NCBI GenBank assembly: GCA_044326545.1
Contig: JBIRBM010000001.1
Location: 223,498-287,497 of the forward strand
Length of the DNA: 64,000 nucleotides
From: JANWJE01 sp044326545
GTDB lineage: Bacteria > Chlamydiota > Chlamydiia > Chlamydiales > Parachlamydiaceae
Direction: 5' to 3'
The notes beneath the pieces were generated by a model. The model was not told the DNA's origin and did no database searches. It saw only the letters and a list, made by a program, of their open reading frames with translations. The translations under genes were made by a program, and so were the position numbers. Positions 34,264 through 42,810 of the stretch are shown piece by piece (position 1 is the stretch's first letter; every line of letters begins with the position of its first letter).

Positions 34264-35572
34264 CAGGATGATTAAGTCGATGAAAGATCATATGAAAGAA
34301 TCTGCTAAAAAAAAATTTAAAATCGTGTCGTTGGGGTGTCGCACAAATCAATATGAATCTCAAGCGTATCACGATCAATTGGTCTCCTTGGGATATACAG
34401 CGGCACAAGATCATGAAGAGGCTGAAATATGTATTGTCAACACTTGCACCGTAACAGAATCTGCCGATAGCAGCAGCCGACATGCGATTCGCCAGTTAGC
34501 CAGGGAAAATGAAGGAGCGCAACTTCTGGTCACGGGGTGCTTTGCTGAACGACAGCCAAAAGTGGTGGAAAAAATTGAAGGGGTGACCCATGTTGTTTCC
34601 AATCAGGATAAAGATCGTTTACTTGCCACGATATTTCCTGAAGATCATCTGCCAGAGTTTTCTATCAATCATTTTGATGCTCATACACGGGCTTTTGTTA
34701 AAGTGCAAGATGGCTGTAATTCTTTTTGCACCTATTGCATCATCCCCTATGTGAGGGGGCGCTCTCGCTCCCGTCCTGTCGACGAGATTGTTCGAGAAGT
34801 TGAAGCCCTGGTTTCAACAGGCTATCAAGAGATTGTGTTGACGGGAATTAATATCGGTGATTTTGATGGAGGAGTGAAAGGAGAGGAGTCTCCGGTTAGG
34901 TTAGCTGAATTGGTCCGTATTGTCGATCGAATTCCTGGCGTTAAACGTTTGCGTATTTCGTCGATCGATCCGGATGAAGTGGATGATGATTTAGCAGACG
35001 CTGTTTTAAATGGTTTGCACACTTGCCCCTCTATGCATGTTGTCTTGCAATCGGGTTCGAATGTGATTCTTAAACGAATGAATCGCAAGTATACTCGCCA
35101 GGTTTTTTTTGAAACGGTGGAGCGTCTGCGGTCATGTAACCCCGATTTTACTTTTACAACAGATGTGATTGTCGGCTTTCCGGGGGAAACAGATGTTGAT
35201 TTTGCTGATACATTAGAGGTGATGAGTCAAGTAAAATTTGCTAAAGTGCATATGTTTCCTTATAGCGATCGTCCTCGGACGCGATCAGCCCTAATGCCAA
35301 ACAAAGTCCCCCAAAACCTGATGAAAGAGAGAAAACAAGCCGTTTTGCGCCTTTCAGAGCAAATGGCTTTTGAGTTGCGAGACCAATATTTAAAGCGGCG
35401 ATTGACTGTTTTAACCGAAAGTCGCGATGATCACAACCCTCTTGTGATGACAGCGCATACGGCCAATTTTTTGCCCGTTTTGATCGAAGACGCATCTGTT
35501 GAATCCAACAAGCTCATCGAGGTGGAATTAGTCGCCAACACCCCTAAGGGGTTAATAGGAAAAAAGATTTAA
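34250..35572 (+). CDS. mtaB: tRNA t6A37 methylthiotransferase MtaB-type radical SAM enzyme
   Basis: MtaB converts t6A to ms2t6A at position 37 of ANN-decoding tRNAs. The N-terminal cluster ligands are C30, C66 and C97 (LGCRTNQYES, NTCTVTE, TGCFAE). The radical-SAM cluster is C156-x3-C160-x2-C163 (GCNSFCTYC). The GCRTNQ-E form of the first motif favours MtaB over MiaB. A C-terminal TRAM-like region follows. In-frame ATGs at 34250, 34268, 34280 and 34292 are all possible starts. The first overlaps the giant gene by 14 nt. No start has a strong Shine-Dalgarno, which fits translational coupling. Confidence 0.88.
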   Translation: MERNNRMIKSMKDHMKESAKKKFKIVSLGCRTNQYESQAYHDQLVSLGYTAAQDHEEAEICIVNTCTVTESADSSSRHAIRQLARENEGAQLLVTGCFAERQPKVVEKIEGVTHVVSNQDKDRLLATIFPEDHLPEFSINHFDAHTRAFVKVQDGCNSFCTYCIIPYVRGRSRSRPVDEIVREVEALVSTGYQEIVLTGINIGDFDGGVKGEESPVRLAELVRIVDRIPGVKRLRISSIDPDEVDDDLADAVLNGLHTCPSMHVVLQSGSNVILKRMNRKYTRQVFFETVERLRSCNPDFTFTTDVIVGFPGETDVDFADTLEVMSQVKFAKVHMFPYSDRPRTRSALMPNKVPQNLMKERKQAVLRLSEQMAFELRDQYLKRRLTVLTESRDDHNPLVMTAHTANFLPVLIEDASVESNKLIEVELVANTPKGLIGKKI

Positions 35573-35688
35573 TCTCATTGACGATGATTCAATCTTGAGG
35601 CCTTTCACGCAGCTGAAATAGGGGTTGATGTATTGAAAATCCTATAACATGCTGTGTCCCACGAAACCCAATAAAGAAGACCATTCTT

Positions 35689-36792
35689 ATGCACATTTCG
35701 ATTTCTGAGCGTTTGCGTCCTTTTTGCCATCTTCCGGGGACCTCTACCATTCTTTGTGGATCCGGGTATCAAGTCCAAATTTTTCCATGTCTCATCCGCG
35801 TGTTTGATTTAAAGCGGAGCCGGCCGTTTCTTTTATTTGAATTAAAGTTGCTCCTAAAGGGACCTGTTGAAGAGTTTACCTTGTTTAATGACCTGGAAAA
35901 AGGGAGGATTACGGTTTCTGGCCGCACGATTCAAGGGTGGATTCGTTACCATATCATCGGATCTACCCGAAATCAAGGCTTCCGCTTATTGGTCGAAAAA
36001 GGAGGGAGTGGGGGAATGACAGTAGAAGAGAAGGGGCGCTCTTATGTCTTGCAAGATAAAGAGTGGGTCGATTTTTTTCAACAACAGCAAAACAATGAGC
36101 TCTACCACCCCCCTCGATGCGAGAGGCTCTCTTTAGGCAATCATAAGGCGCAAGACTGGGAATTGATGAAGCGAAGATTTGATTTAACAGAGTTTCTTCC
36201 TCTTCTCCATCGATTAGGTCAACTCGTTCCTGTTATAGAAGAGAAAAATAGGAATCAAGGGACGTTATCTCTTCTAAATGAATGCCGCGAAAGTCTCGCT
36301 TCTGATCATCCGGAGAAAAGCGAAAAAATATGGTTGCGCTTCTTAAGGGGGTCTTTTCATGGTTTGCTTGTCCCTCAGTTAGAAGATTGTGAATTTCAGG
36401 GGATTGTCGATTCTTATCCTCAAGGACTTGAAGACGTTTCCCCTTTATTGCTTTTATCGCTTACCTCTTGCTTCATTCGTCAATTCTTTATTAGAGAAAC
36501 AGGACAAGAGGTTTCCATTCTTCCCCACCTTTTTCCATCGCTCCATTGTGGACGGCTTTTAAATGCGTCATTGGCAAATAAGGGGGAGGTGAGCCTGGAA
36601 TGGACGAAGAAAACCATTCGACGCATGGTGTTGTCTGTGCAAGAAGATCAAGAGTGTTTGTTACGATTTCCTTCGAATGTCAGGAGCTATCGTATCCGCA
36701 GGAATACAAAAGATAAAGGAGAGAGGGTGAGTTGTAAAGCTCTTGTCGACTTAAAGGCGAACTGCGAATACTGGCTTGATAATTTTGAGTGA
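35689..36792 (+). CDS. hypothetical protein, 367 aa, beta-rich
   Basis: I cannot name a family. Residues 1-110 read as a beta-sandwich-like segment (FELKLLLKGPVEEFTLF, RIRVF-type strands), residues ~155-280 are helical with many Leu and Cys, and the end (GEVSLEWTKKTIRRMVLSV... LRFPSNVRSYRIRR) is again beta. The last part is faintly like the C-terminal beta domain of some glycoside hydrolases, but I see no catalytic residues. No signal peptide is seen. It has its own spacer upstream and is followed by a strong hairpin, so it is probably transcribed alone. Confidence 0.55.
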   Translation: MHISISERLRPFCHLPGTSTILCGSGYQVQIFPCLIRVFDLKRSRPFLLFELKLLLKGPVEEFTLFNDLEKGRITVSGRTIQGWIRYHIIGSTRNQGFRLLVEKGGSGGMTVEEKGRSYVLQDKEWVDFFQQQQNNELYHPPRCERLSLGNHKAQDWELMKRRFDLTEFLPLLHRLGQLVPVIEEKNRNQGTLSLLNECRESLASDHPEKSEKIWLRFLRGSFHGLLVPQLEDCEFQGIVDSYPQGLEDVSPLLLLSLTSCFIRQFFIRETGQEVSILPHLFPSLHCGRLLNASLANKGEVSLEWTKKTIRRMVLSVQEDQECLLRFPSNVRSYRIRRNTKDKGERVSCKALVDLKANCEYWLDNFE

Positions 36793-36817
36793 TTCAATCC
36801 TGCGCTGTTAAAACTCG

Positions 36818-36890
36818 CGTTAGGGACCCAAGAGAACTCTTTGCTTTGAGCCAAAGCCTCAAAGCAAAGAGTTCTCTTGGGTCCCTAACG
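36818..36890. repeat. 33-bp perfect inverted repeat with 7-nt loop
   Basis: The left arm 36818-36850 (CGTTAGGGACCCAAGAGAAC...) and right arm 36858-36890 are perfectly complementary around CCAAAGC. It lies in a 328-nt gap, 26 nt after the stop of the preceding gene. It could end transcription, but it is far longer than a normal intrinsic terminator and lacks a following T-run. The rest of the gap is AT-rich promoter DNA for the next gene. Confidence 0.8.
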
Positions 36891-36994
36891 TGACTTAAAA
36901 TTAAAGATCCTGCAATCAAGAAATTTTTGTCATTTAAAATGATAAAAATAAATTCTTTAATTAAATAAATGTTTTTATTAATTAATAAAAATCG

Positions 36995-37000
36995 TATAAT
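36995..37000 (+). promoter_or_regulatory. candidate -10 box (TATAAT) of the ABC-ATPase-like gene
   Basis: TATAAT at 36995-37000 lies 121 nt upstream of the ATG within very AT-rich DNA. No convincing -35 hexamer is seen at the right distance, so this is tentative. Confidence 0.3.
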
Positions 37001-37120
37001 TTTTAACGTTCATAGAGAATGACTGTTGAATAAATTTGATGAATTTCTAATCATCTTAACTCAAGATCATTGGATCTTAAAATTACAAATAATTAATTTT
37101 AATTTAAAGGAAAACTTATA

Positions 37121-39157
37121 ATGATAACTAATTTGTTTAATTCTCTGTCTTGGATCTACTATGGAAGCGAGGAAAAGAAGAAAATTGATTCTCCAGTTGA
37201 AAAAATCGAGAAAACGGCAAAAGCTAATGAGGCGCTCAAGACAGAACCTTCTTATTTTGAGAATGTGGGAAAAATATGGACAATTGCAAAAGTGACTATT
37301 CCTTCTGATGTTTACTCTCAATTGGCAGCCTTGATTGCGATGAATTGTGTTTTACCTGCTGCGACTGCTACATTGATTTATTACATCAACAACTGGGATG
37401 ACGGGACAGAAGAAAACGAATTACCTTATAAAAGCGCTTTGACAGTTCTTACAGCCTTGTTATCTGAACAAATTCGCGTCAATTATAATCGACATAAGGG
37501 GAAAGAATTTCGAAATGCCATCACGATGTATATGTACGAACATCTTTATGGAACAAATCATGGCGACGCGGCAATCAGGATGAACACCTTTATACCAGAA
37601 CTTCGAAGTGATGTGTTAAAGAAAATGCCGCGGTATATCGATGAAGCTGCGCCGCCATCGATAGGATACACCCTAGGTTCTACTGGTAATCTTTTCGAGA
37701 TCGCATGTACGACCGGAACGCTCTATGATCAATCAAAGAATTATTGGACTCCCACTTTGAGTTTTTTAAGCTGTGCGACGGCGGCGATGATCATCAGATC
37801 TCTTTCTTTAATGACCAGCAAGACGAAAAAAGAAGATAAAAAAAATGAGCAAAAGCAAGGGGAAATTTCACCTATTCTTCAAGAGACTCAAAATATGAGT
37901 GTCATCACCCCCGGTTCTGCATTATTGGTGAAGCTGATTGAAGAGCGAAGAGCAATCGATTTACGGGAAGCGTTTGAACAATGCCGTCACGTCTCTGCCC
38001 GTGATATTGTCCTTGAAATGACTAAACACATCGTAAGCGTCAGTAATACTTTTCTGATGGGCAGTGAAAATACGGACATGATCAATAAATGCAGTCTACA
38101 GGGAGCCACCATGCTTGGAGCGTTTCGGCGGATGGCTGGTTTTATATTCGAAGATAAGCAGAATTTTTCTGATGGGCTGGAGGGGATGCTTCACTTTATT
38201 CATGGGATTAAAAAATTTGAAGAATTCACTCTCAGTCGAAATAAAAATTTTAAGATCGAGTATGGCCAAACTCTTTCAGAAGACCTTCTTCTCAGCTTAA
38301 CACATTGTAAATTCGTCGCTTATGATAAAGAAAAAAAATTAGAAGAGTTTTTAGTCGGTCATGATAGCGGATCCTTCATGGAGAAATATGAGGCAGCGCT
38401 TCAACAAGAAGACTTGCTAAGAATTGAAGATGGCCGGCTAGATTTGCAAAAAGGGAAAATCTACAAATTAAGCGGTGCTTCGAATGCAGGAAAGAGTAGT
38501 TTTATCAAGGCGTTGGAAGGTTATTGGCCGATGATCTCGGGAAACCTATCATTCAGCTGCTCGAGCGATGAGGTGAGCATCATTCATGGAGGAGTCTTAG
38601 ATGTCGTTGAAAAGTGCAGCTTTATCGATCTTTTACTCTATCCAAGATTTTTTGCGAAGAAAAAAGGGGATGGTAATGGGATCAATCTCAAAACTCCGGA
38701 GGGCAAGCAGATTGCAGAGCGGCTATTGCATCTTTTAACGGTGTTTAATTTAGCAGATAAACTTCCTAAAGATAGCATGGGTCATCATCCTGTCATAGAG
38801 CATGGAAATGAGGGGTATTGGAAGGAACTGAGTGCGGGAGAAGCGAACAGAACAGTGATCATTAGAATGTTGATGAGTGAAGTATTGCCCAAGATTTTAA
38901 TATTAGACGAAGTGATATCAAACGTCGATAAACAGCTTGAGAGGACAATTTTTCGCACTCTAAAAGACGAATTGGGCTCGGAAGCGGCCATTGTTTACGT
39001 CAAGCATGAAGATGACAAAAATGCGCAAATAGACGAGGTTTATTATGATGAAGTGATTCATTTTAATTTGGAAGAGAAGCAATTCCAAACCGTGTCAAAA
39101 GAAGTTTATTTAGCTCAATCGGCTAAAACCACAAGTGAAAGTGAAGATGTGGGGTGA
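37121..39157 (+). CDS. ABC-ATPase protein with a reduced membrane region, 678 aa
   Basis: The C-terminal domain is a complete ABC ATPase: Walker A GASNAGKS (452-459), signature LSAGE (570-574), Walker B ILILDE (592-597) and a switch histidine (VKHE, 629). The N-terminal ~400 residues resemble the transmembrane part of half-size exporters in layout. However, only two clear hydrophobic segments are visible (about 66-89 and 211-232) where six helices are usual. A Lys-rich linker lies at 234-246. AAAGGA precedes the ATG. Its neighbours are unknown and effector-like genes rather than partner permease or substrate genes. It may be a degenerate exporter or a non-transport ABC protein. Confidence 0.65.
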   Translation: MITNLFNSLSWIYYGSEEKKKIDSPVEKIEKTAKANEALKTEPSYFENVGKIWTIAKVTIPSDVYSQLAALIAMNCVLPAATATLIYYINNWDDGTEENELPYKSALTVLTALLSEQIRVNYNRHKGKEFRNAITMYMYEHLYGTNHGDAAIRMNTFIPELRSDVLKKMPRYIDEAAPPSIGYTLGSTGNLFEIACTTGTLYDQSKNYWTPTLSFLSCATAAMIIRSLSLMTSKTKKEDKKNEQKQGEISPILQETQNMSVITPGSALLVKLIEERRAIDLREAFEQCRHVSARDIVLEMTKHIVSVSNTFLMGSENTDMINKCSLQGATMLGAFRRMAGFIFEDKQNFSDGLEGMLHFIHGIKKFEEFTLSRNKNFKIEYGQTLSEDLLLSLTHCKFVAYDKEKKLEEFLVGHDSGSFMEKYEAALQQEDLLRIEDGRLDLQKGKIYKLSGASNAGKSSFIKALEGYWPMISGNLSFSCSSDEVSIIHGGVLDVVEKCSFIDLLLYPRFFAKKKGDGNGINLKTPEGKQIAERLLHLLTVFNLADKLPKDSMGHHPVIEHGNEGYWKELSAGEANRTVIIRMLMSEVLPKILILDEVISNVDKQLERTIFRTLKDELGSEAAIVYVKHEDDKNAQIDEVYYDEVIHFNLEEKQFQTVSKEVYLAQSAKTTSESEDVG

Positions 39158-39190
39158 AGAGAACGTTTGTGCAGGTGAGAGCGTGTAAAA

Positions 39191-39218
39191 AGGGCAATAT
39201 CTTCCTTGATATTGCCCT
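39191..39218. terminator. 11-bp stem, 6-nt loop terminator-like hairpin
   Basis: AGGGCAATATC (39191-39201) pairs perfectly with GATATTGCCCT (39208-39218). It lies 33 nt after the ABC gene and before the convergent 1040-aa gene. On the minus strand the stem is followed by TTTTACAC, a short T-run, so it may end both transcripts. Confidence 0.65.
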
Positions 39219-39360
39219 CCTGTTGAATCTTAACTCGTCGTCATAGGCTGTCTAAATAGCTTACCTTAAGTCCCCAAGGCGAGTCAAAAGGATAGCCGCT
39301 TAGAGCCGACGTCAAATCTGCCAGGGTTTTAAGACATCGAAAGTGGTGTTGTATGCTGCA

Positions 39361-42300
39361 TTACGACCTCGCTTTCGATTTTTCAAATGCGAGAGCGTTG
39401 GCCTTTTTTTGATTGCCGGGAGGATTCAATTTAGAAGCGATAGATTGATGGTTGTTTTGTTCTTCGGCCGATAACGTCTTCCAAAAACGATGAAATATTG
39501 TTAAAAACGCGTGAACTTTTTTTTCTTTGAGATCCATAGGATGATAGCCCACTACAGCGATTTTCTGGCCCATGATTTCGAAAAGCGTCAATAGATGCTC
39601 CTTATAAGGCCTCCCGAGAGGGAGATAGCGTTGAGGATTGTCAATGATATTTTCCACAAGATCGATGGAGAGGGAGAATTCAGAGCATTGTGTGGTCAGT
39701 TGTAAATAAAAGGAAAAAAGGTAGCTTAAATAAATTTTTTCATTGACCTGTTTATGGGGAGATAAAGAGAATTGTTGATTCAAGAGAGAGCAAAACATCC
39801 TCATAAAGAGGTTGATCTCTTGTGTCTGCCATGAGGCAATGGTGATGTTTTTTATACTCTTTATCAAGATCGTCCAAGAAACACTATAGTTTTTGAAAAA
39901 TGGATTCATAAAAATGTCGCAATAGCCATTGGCTATAGAGAAATTTTTAGCTATTGCCACTTCTTGCGCAATGTCGTTGATGAACTGGGCATCTAAAAAT
40001 CCATGAAAATTGAGATCAATCAAAAACCTTTCCATTTCTTCTTGTCTCTCTTGTTCGTTCGCAAAGGAGAGAACATTGCGCAGAGCTTCCATGACTTGAG
40101 GTTTGTCTGTCCCTTTACAGAGAAAGGAAGTGTCGTAGTCAGAGCAGGTTTTATAACAATAAGAGAGAAGGGTGACAGATTTTGAAAGATGGAGCTTCAC
40201 CTTCTTATTCTTCTTAAACGTTTTTGCTGCTTCTAAAGCTTTTGTGATAAATTTTTGCAAAATAAGCGGTTCAATAAGATCAGAAGAGATGTCCAACACT
40301 TGATAAAAAACTGGAAGGATCTCATCGTAATACCATTGATTGGGTTGAGTGTGAGACAACACGAACGAAAGAAAGCGTGTTGTGGCTTCTTGAGTGTTCA
40401 TCGTGTCTGGAAAAGATAAGCACCCGGAGGTTCCTAATAAAAGTTCAAATCCTATTGGAATCAAAAGAGTCGCAAAAAAGGGGGGGATTTTTCTTTCGCT
40501 TAAAGAGAGAAGCATCTTTGAGAATCGAAGAGTCAATTCTAATCGATTTTCTTGATGCGGAATCATGAAAAACAATGCGGGAAGATGAGCATAGATCAAG
40601 GTAAGATTCGGTGAATTTTCCGTTGTATGTTCGAGAATGGTGCAGTAAACATCTAAATCAATCAAAAAATCATCTCTTTCGTTGTTTGTTTCCGGTCGAA
40701 CGTGAATGTGGATAAACAGGTCGGTGACACATTTAAAACAGAGAGGATTCTCTTTTTTTAATAATTGACGAATCAAAAAGCTGCTGATTTCTCTAATCAG
40801 AGGAGCCGTATTGATCGTGTTCTGGTCAAAGCTTCTCAATTTTTTAGAAAGATTTCTTAACACCGATTCTTTGCTTGAAGAGAGGGTGAAGTGTTGATCT
40901 TCCGCGCACAAAGCTTGAAGGCAAAGTTTAATGCCTAAAAGAACTTCAGATTCAGCTGCAAGTTCTCTTTGCATGTTGCAATAGCCTTGCAAAAGGGGTA
41001 ATAAAGAGCGCGATAAAAGATCACAATCGTTTAAATCTTTTTGATGAATCGCTTTGAGTGCATGATGAGTGATTAAAGCGCGATCTTGTTCTTCAAATAA
41101 ATGAAAAAAAGGAAGGAAAAGAAAAGGATTAAAAATCTTTTTCTCAGAAGATAGTCGAACAGAAAGAGTGGGACATAACGCACTCCAGCCGCGAATCAGC
41201 TCTTTAGCTAGAGGACTTTTTTGAAAGAGATGAATATCGCTTAAAAGGCTGAGACAAGACTCCTCAAGAGGTAAATTTCCATTCGTCAAATCGGGAAAAA
41301 TGAAAGATTGTTCTGTTTCAAAAATGTTTGCCATGACTGAGAGCGTTTCTCTGTTTTGAACACATTCATACGGAATAAGGAGATAGAAATTTTTTTCTCC
41401 TTCTTTGAATTCGCACTGCAGCCAGTTTTTTTCTACGTGATGCTTTAAAATCACCGATTGTGAAAGTAAAGGAAGAAAGAGTTGCAAAAGAATGGGGATT
41501 TCTTCCAAAGGAAAAGGGATTGGAAGCATTGCTTTTAAATCTGCCATCCAGGTGACACTTTGTTTTTGATGCTCTAGTAGCGATGTGAAATTTCGCAGTA
41601 GATCATTCAAAATCTCCTTGTCAGGACATTGAAAAATGGCATTGCAAATGAAAAAAATCCAGTGAACGTCAAAGCTGGATCTTTTTTTTTTCTGCATAAA
41701 TTGATACATGCTATAAACAGAAAAGTGGGGATTTTTCATTTCAGTTGCGCAAAAAATGCGGTTGACTTCTGGGTCCTTGCAAATAAATCCTTCTGTGATA
41801 GCATTGAGGTAACGTACCCACCCAAATTTTTTCACTCTTGCGGGATCTTGGCAAGTCAATACCCGTTTCTTGATATTTTCAATGACTGCCTCGCAATCCC
41901 CTTGGGCGGATTGAAGATGAAAACGTAGAGGGTCTGAAGAACCTAGCGCTACAGATGAAACAGCTTGAAAAAGAACCAGGGGAACAAACAAAGAATCAAT
42001 GTTCATCACGGTGGGAAGGTCCCCATTGAAATGATCTGTGACGATAACGGAAATGTCAAAAGGATGATGCTGACCATATCCCTGAATCGAATATGCTGTA
42101 AAACTATAAGAACCTGGCAGATAAACTGGTTTAAAAGTTTTATGCGCCAAATTGTCAAGACAATAATAACATCCATCAATAGTCAAGAAAAAGAGCTGCC
42201 CGATCAGCGAAAAAAGTTGTTTGGCACTGTTTTGATCTCCTTTAACGATGATTTTCATATCGATATCGTTATATTCTGTCGAAGCAGCAAACAAATTTGT

Positions 42301-42483
42301 TAAAGAACTTCCAGCCAAGTAGCATCCTTGCACAGGGATGGAAGAATACTTGAAACCCATTAACAAGGGGATCACGATTTTATAAATTTGGCGCGATGCA
42401 TGATCGCCCACTTTTACCAAATTATCAAATAATGGAAGAAGTTCATGATAATGAACGTCGCGATAGCTTGAATTAACAGTCAC
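39361..42483 (-). CDS. 1040-aa protein with N-terminal nucleotidyltransferase motif
   Basis: Residues ~50-150 carry the pattern of pol-beta-type nucleotidyltransferases: G58-S59-S60 (YLAGSSLTNLF), then D73-I-D75 (YNDIDMKII) and a third acid in PFDISVIV (D143). Such domains transfer nucleoside monophosphates to proteins, RNA or small molecules. The remaining ~850 residues are helical, Leu- and Cys-rich and unlike anything I recognise, ending in a basic tail (NQKKANALAFEKSKARS). No signal peptide is seen. The frame opens with GTG at 42483 without a Shine-Dalgarno, so the true start may lie inside. It is divergent from the PP2C gene. An effector role is inference. Confidence 0.6.
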   Translation of the reverse strand: MTVNSSYRDVHYHELLPLFDNLVKVGDHASRQIYKIVIPLLMGFKYSSIPVQGCYLAGSSLTNLFAASTEYNDIDMKIIVKGDQNSAKQLFSLIGQLFFLTIDGCYYCLDNLAHKTFKPVYLPGSYSFTAYSIQGYGQHHPFDISVIVTDHFNGDLPTVMNIDSLFVPLVLFQAVSSVALGSSDPLRFHLQSAQGDCEAVIENIKKRVLTCQDPARVKKFGWVRYLNAITEGFICKDPEVNRIFCATEMKNPHFSVYSMYQFMQKKKRSSFDVHWIFFICNAIFQCPDKEILNDLLRNFTSLLEHQKQSVTWMADLKAMLPIPFPLEEIPILLQLFLPLLSQSVILKHHVEKNWLQCEFKEGEKNFYLLIPYECVQNRETLSVMANIFETEQSFIFPDLTNGNLPLEESCLSLLSDIHLFQKSPLAKELIRGWSALCPTLSVRLSSEKKIFNPFLFLPFFHLFEEQDRALITHHALKAIHQKDLNDCDLLSRSLLPLLQGYCNMQRELAAESEVLLGIKLCLQALCAEDQHFTLSSSKESVLRNLSKKLRSFDQNTINTAPLIREISSFLIRQLLKKENPLCFKCVTDLFIHIHVRPETNNERDDFLIDLDVYCTILEHTTENSPNLTLIYAHLPALFFMIPHQENRLELTLRFSKMLLSLSERKIPPFFATLLIPIGFELLLGTSGCLSFPDTMNTQEATTRFLSFVLSHTQPNQWYYDEILPVFYQVLDISSDLIEPLILQKFITKALEAAKTFKKNKKVKLHLSKSVTLLSYCYKTCSDYDTSFLCKGTDKPQVMEALRNVLSFANEQERQEEMERFLIDLNFHGFLDAQFINDIAQEVAIAKNFSIANGYCDIFMNPFFKNYSVSWTILIKSIKNITIASWQTQEINLFMRMFCSLLNQQFSLSPHKQVNEKIYLSYLFSFYLQLTTQCSEFSLSIDLVENIIDNPQRYLPLGRPYKEHLLTLFEIMGQKIAVVGYHPMDLKEKKVHAFLTIFHRFWKTLSAEEQNNHQSIASKLNPPGNQKKANALAFEKSKARS

Positions 42484-42810
42484 AATAAAACCAAAAATAA
42501 AAAAATGAACGATAATTTTTGTTGAATTGTTGATTTAAGTCAATTTTTTATTCGGTTTCATAGTGAATTTAATCAAATTTATAAGAATTAAAATATTTTA
42601 TTTCATAATAATTGTCCTTATTTTATCAACGAGAGAGTTTTCGGTTTAGCCAAAATCGCTCTTTTGATGGGCAGACAAATTTTTTAATTGAATAATCGCA
42701 CTAACTCAAAATCTTTTTTATTTTTTATAAAATCTTAATCTTTTCTTTGTTTTTTAAAGTCATTTATTTTAGATAATATTTAGTTTAATTAAACAACTAA
42801 TCGTTTAAGT
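42484..42810. promoter_or_regulatory. 327-nt AT-rich divergent intergenic region
   Basis: It separates the divergent nucleotidyltransferase-like and PP2C genes and must hold both promoters. TAGATAATATTTAG near 42771 is AT-rich but no hexamer pair is convincing. The centre (about 42632-42682) is less AT-rich and contains TTTCGGTTTAGCCAAAA, a weak inverted repeat. No ORF or RNA gene is seen. Confidence 0.3.

Noticed and set aside
35050..35070. GGTTCGAAT resembling a tRNA T-loop
   Set aside because: It lies inside mtaB and no acceptor or anticodon stem can be built around it. No tRNA was found anywhere in the window.
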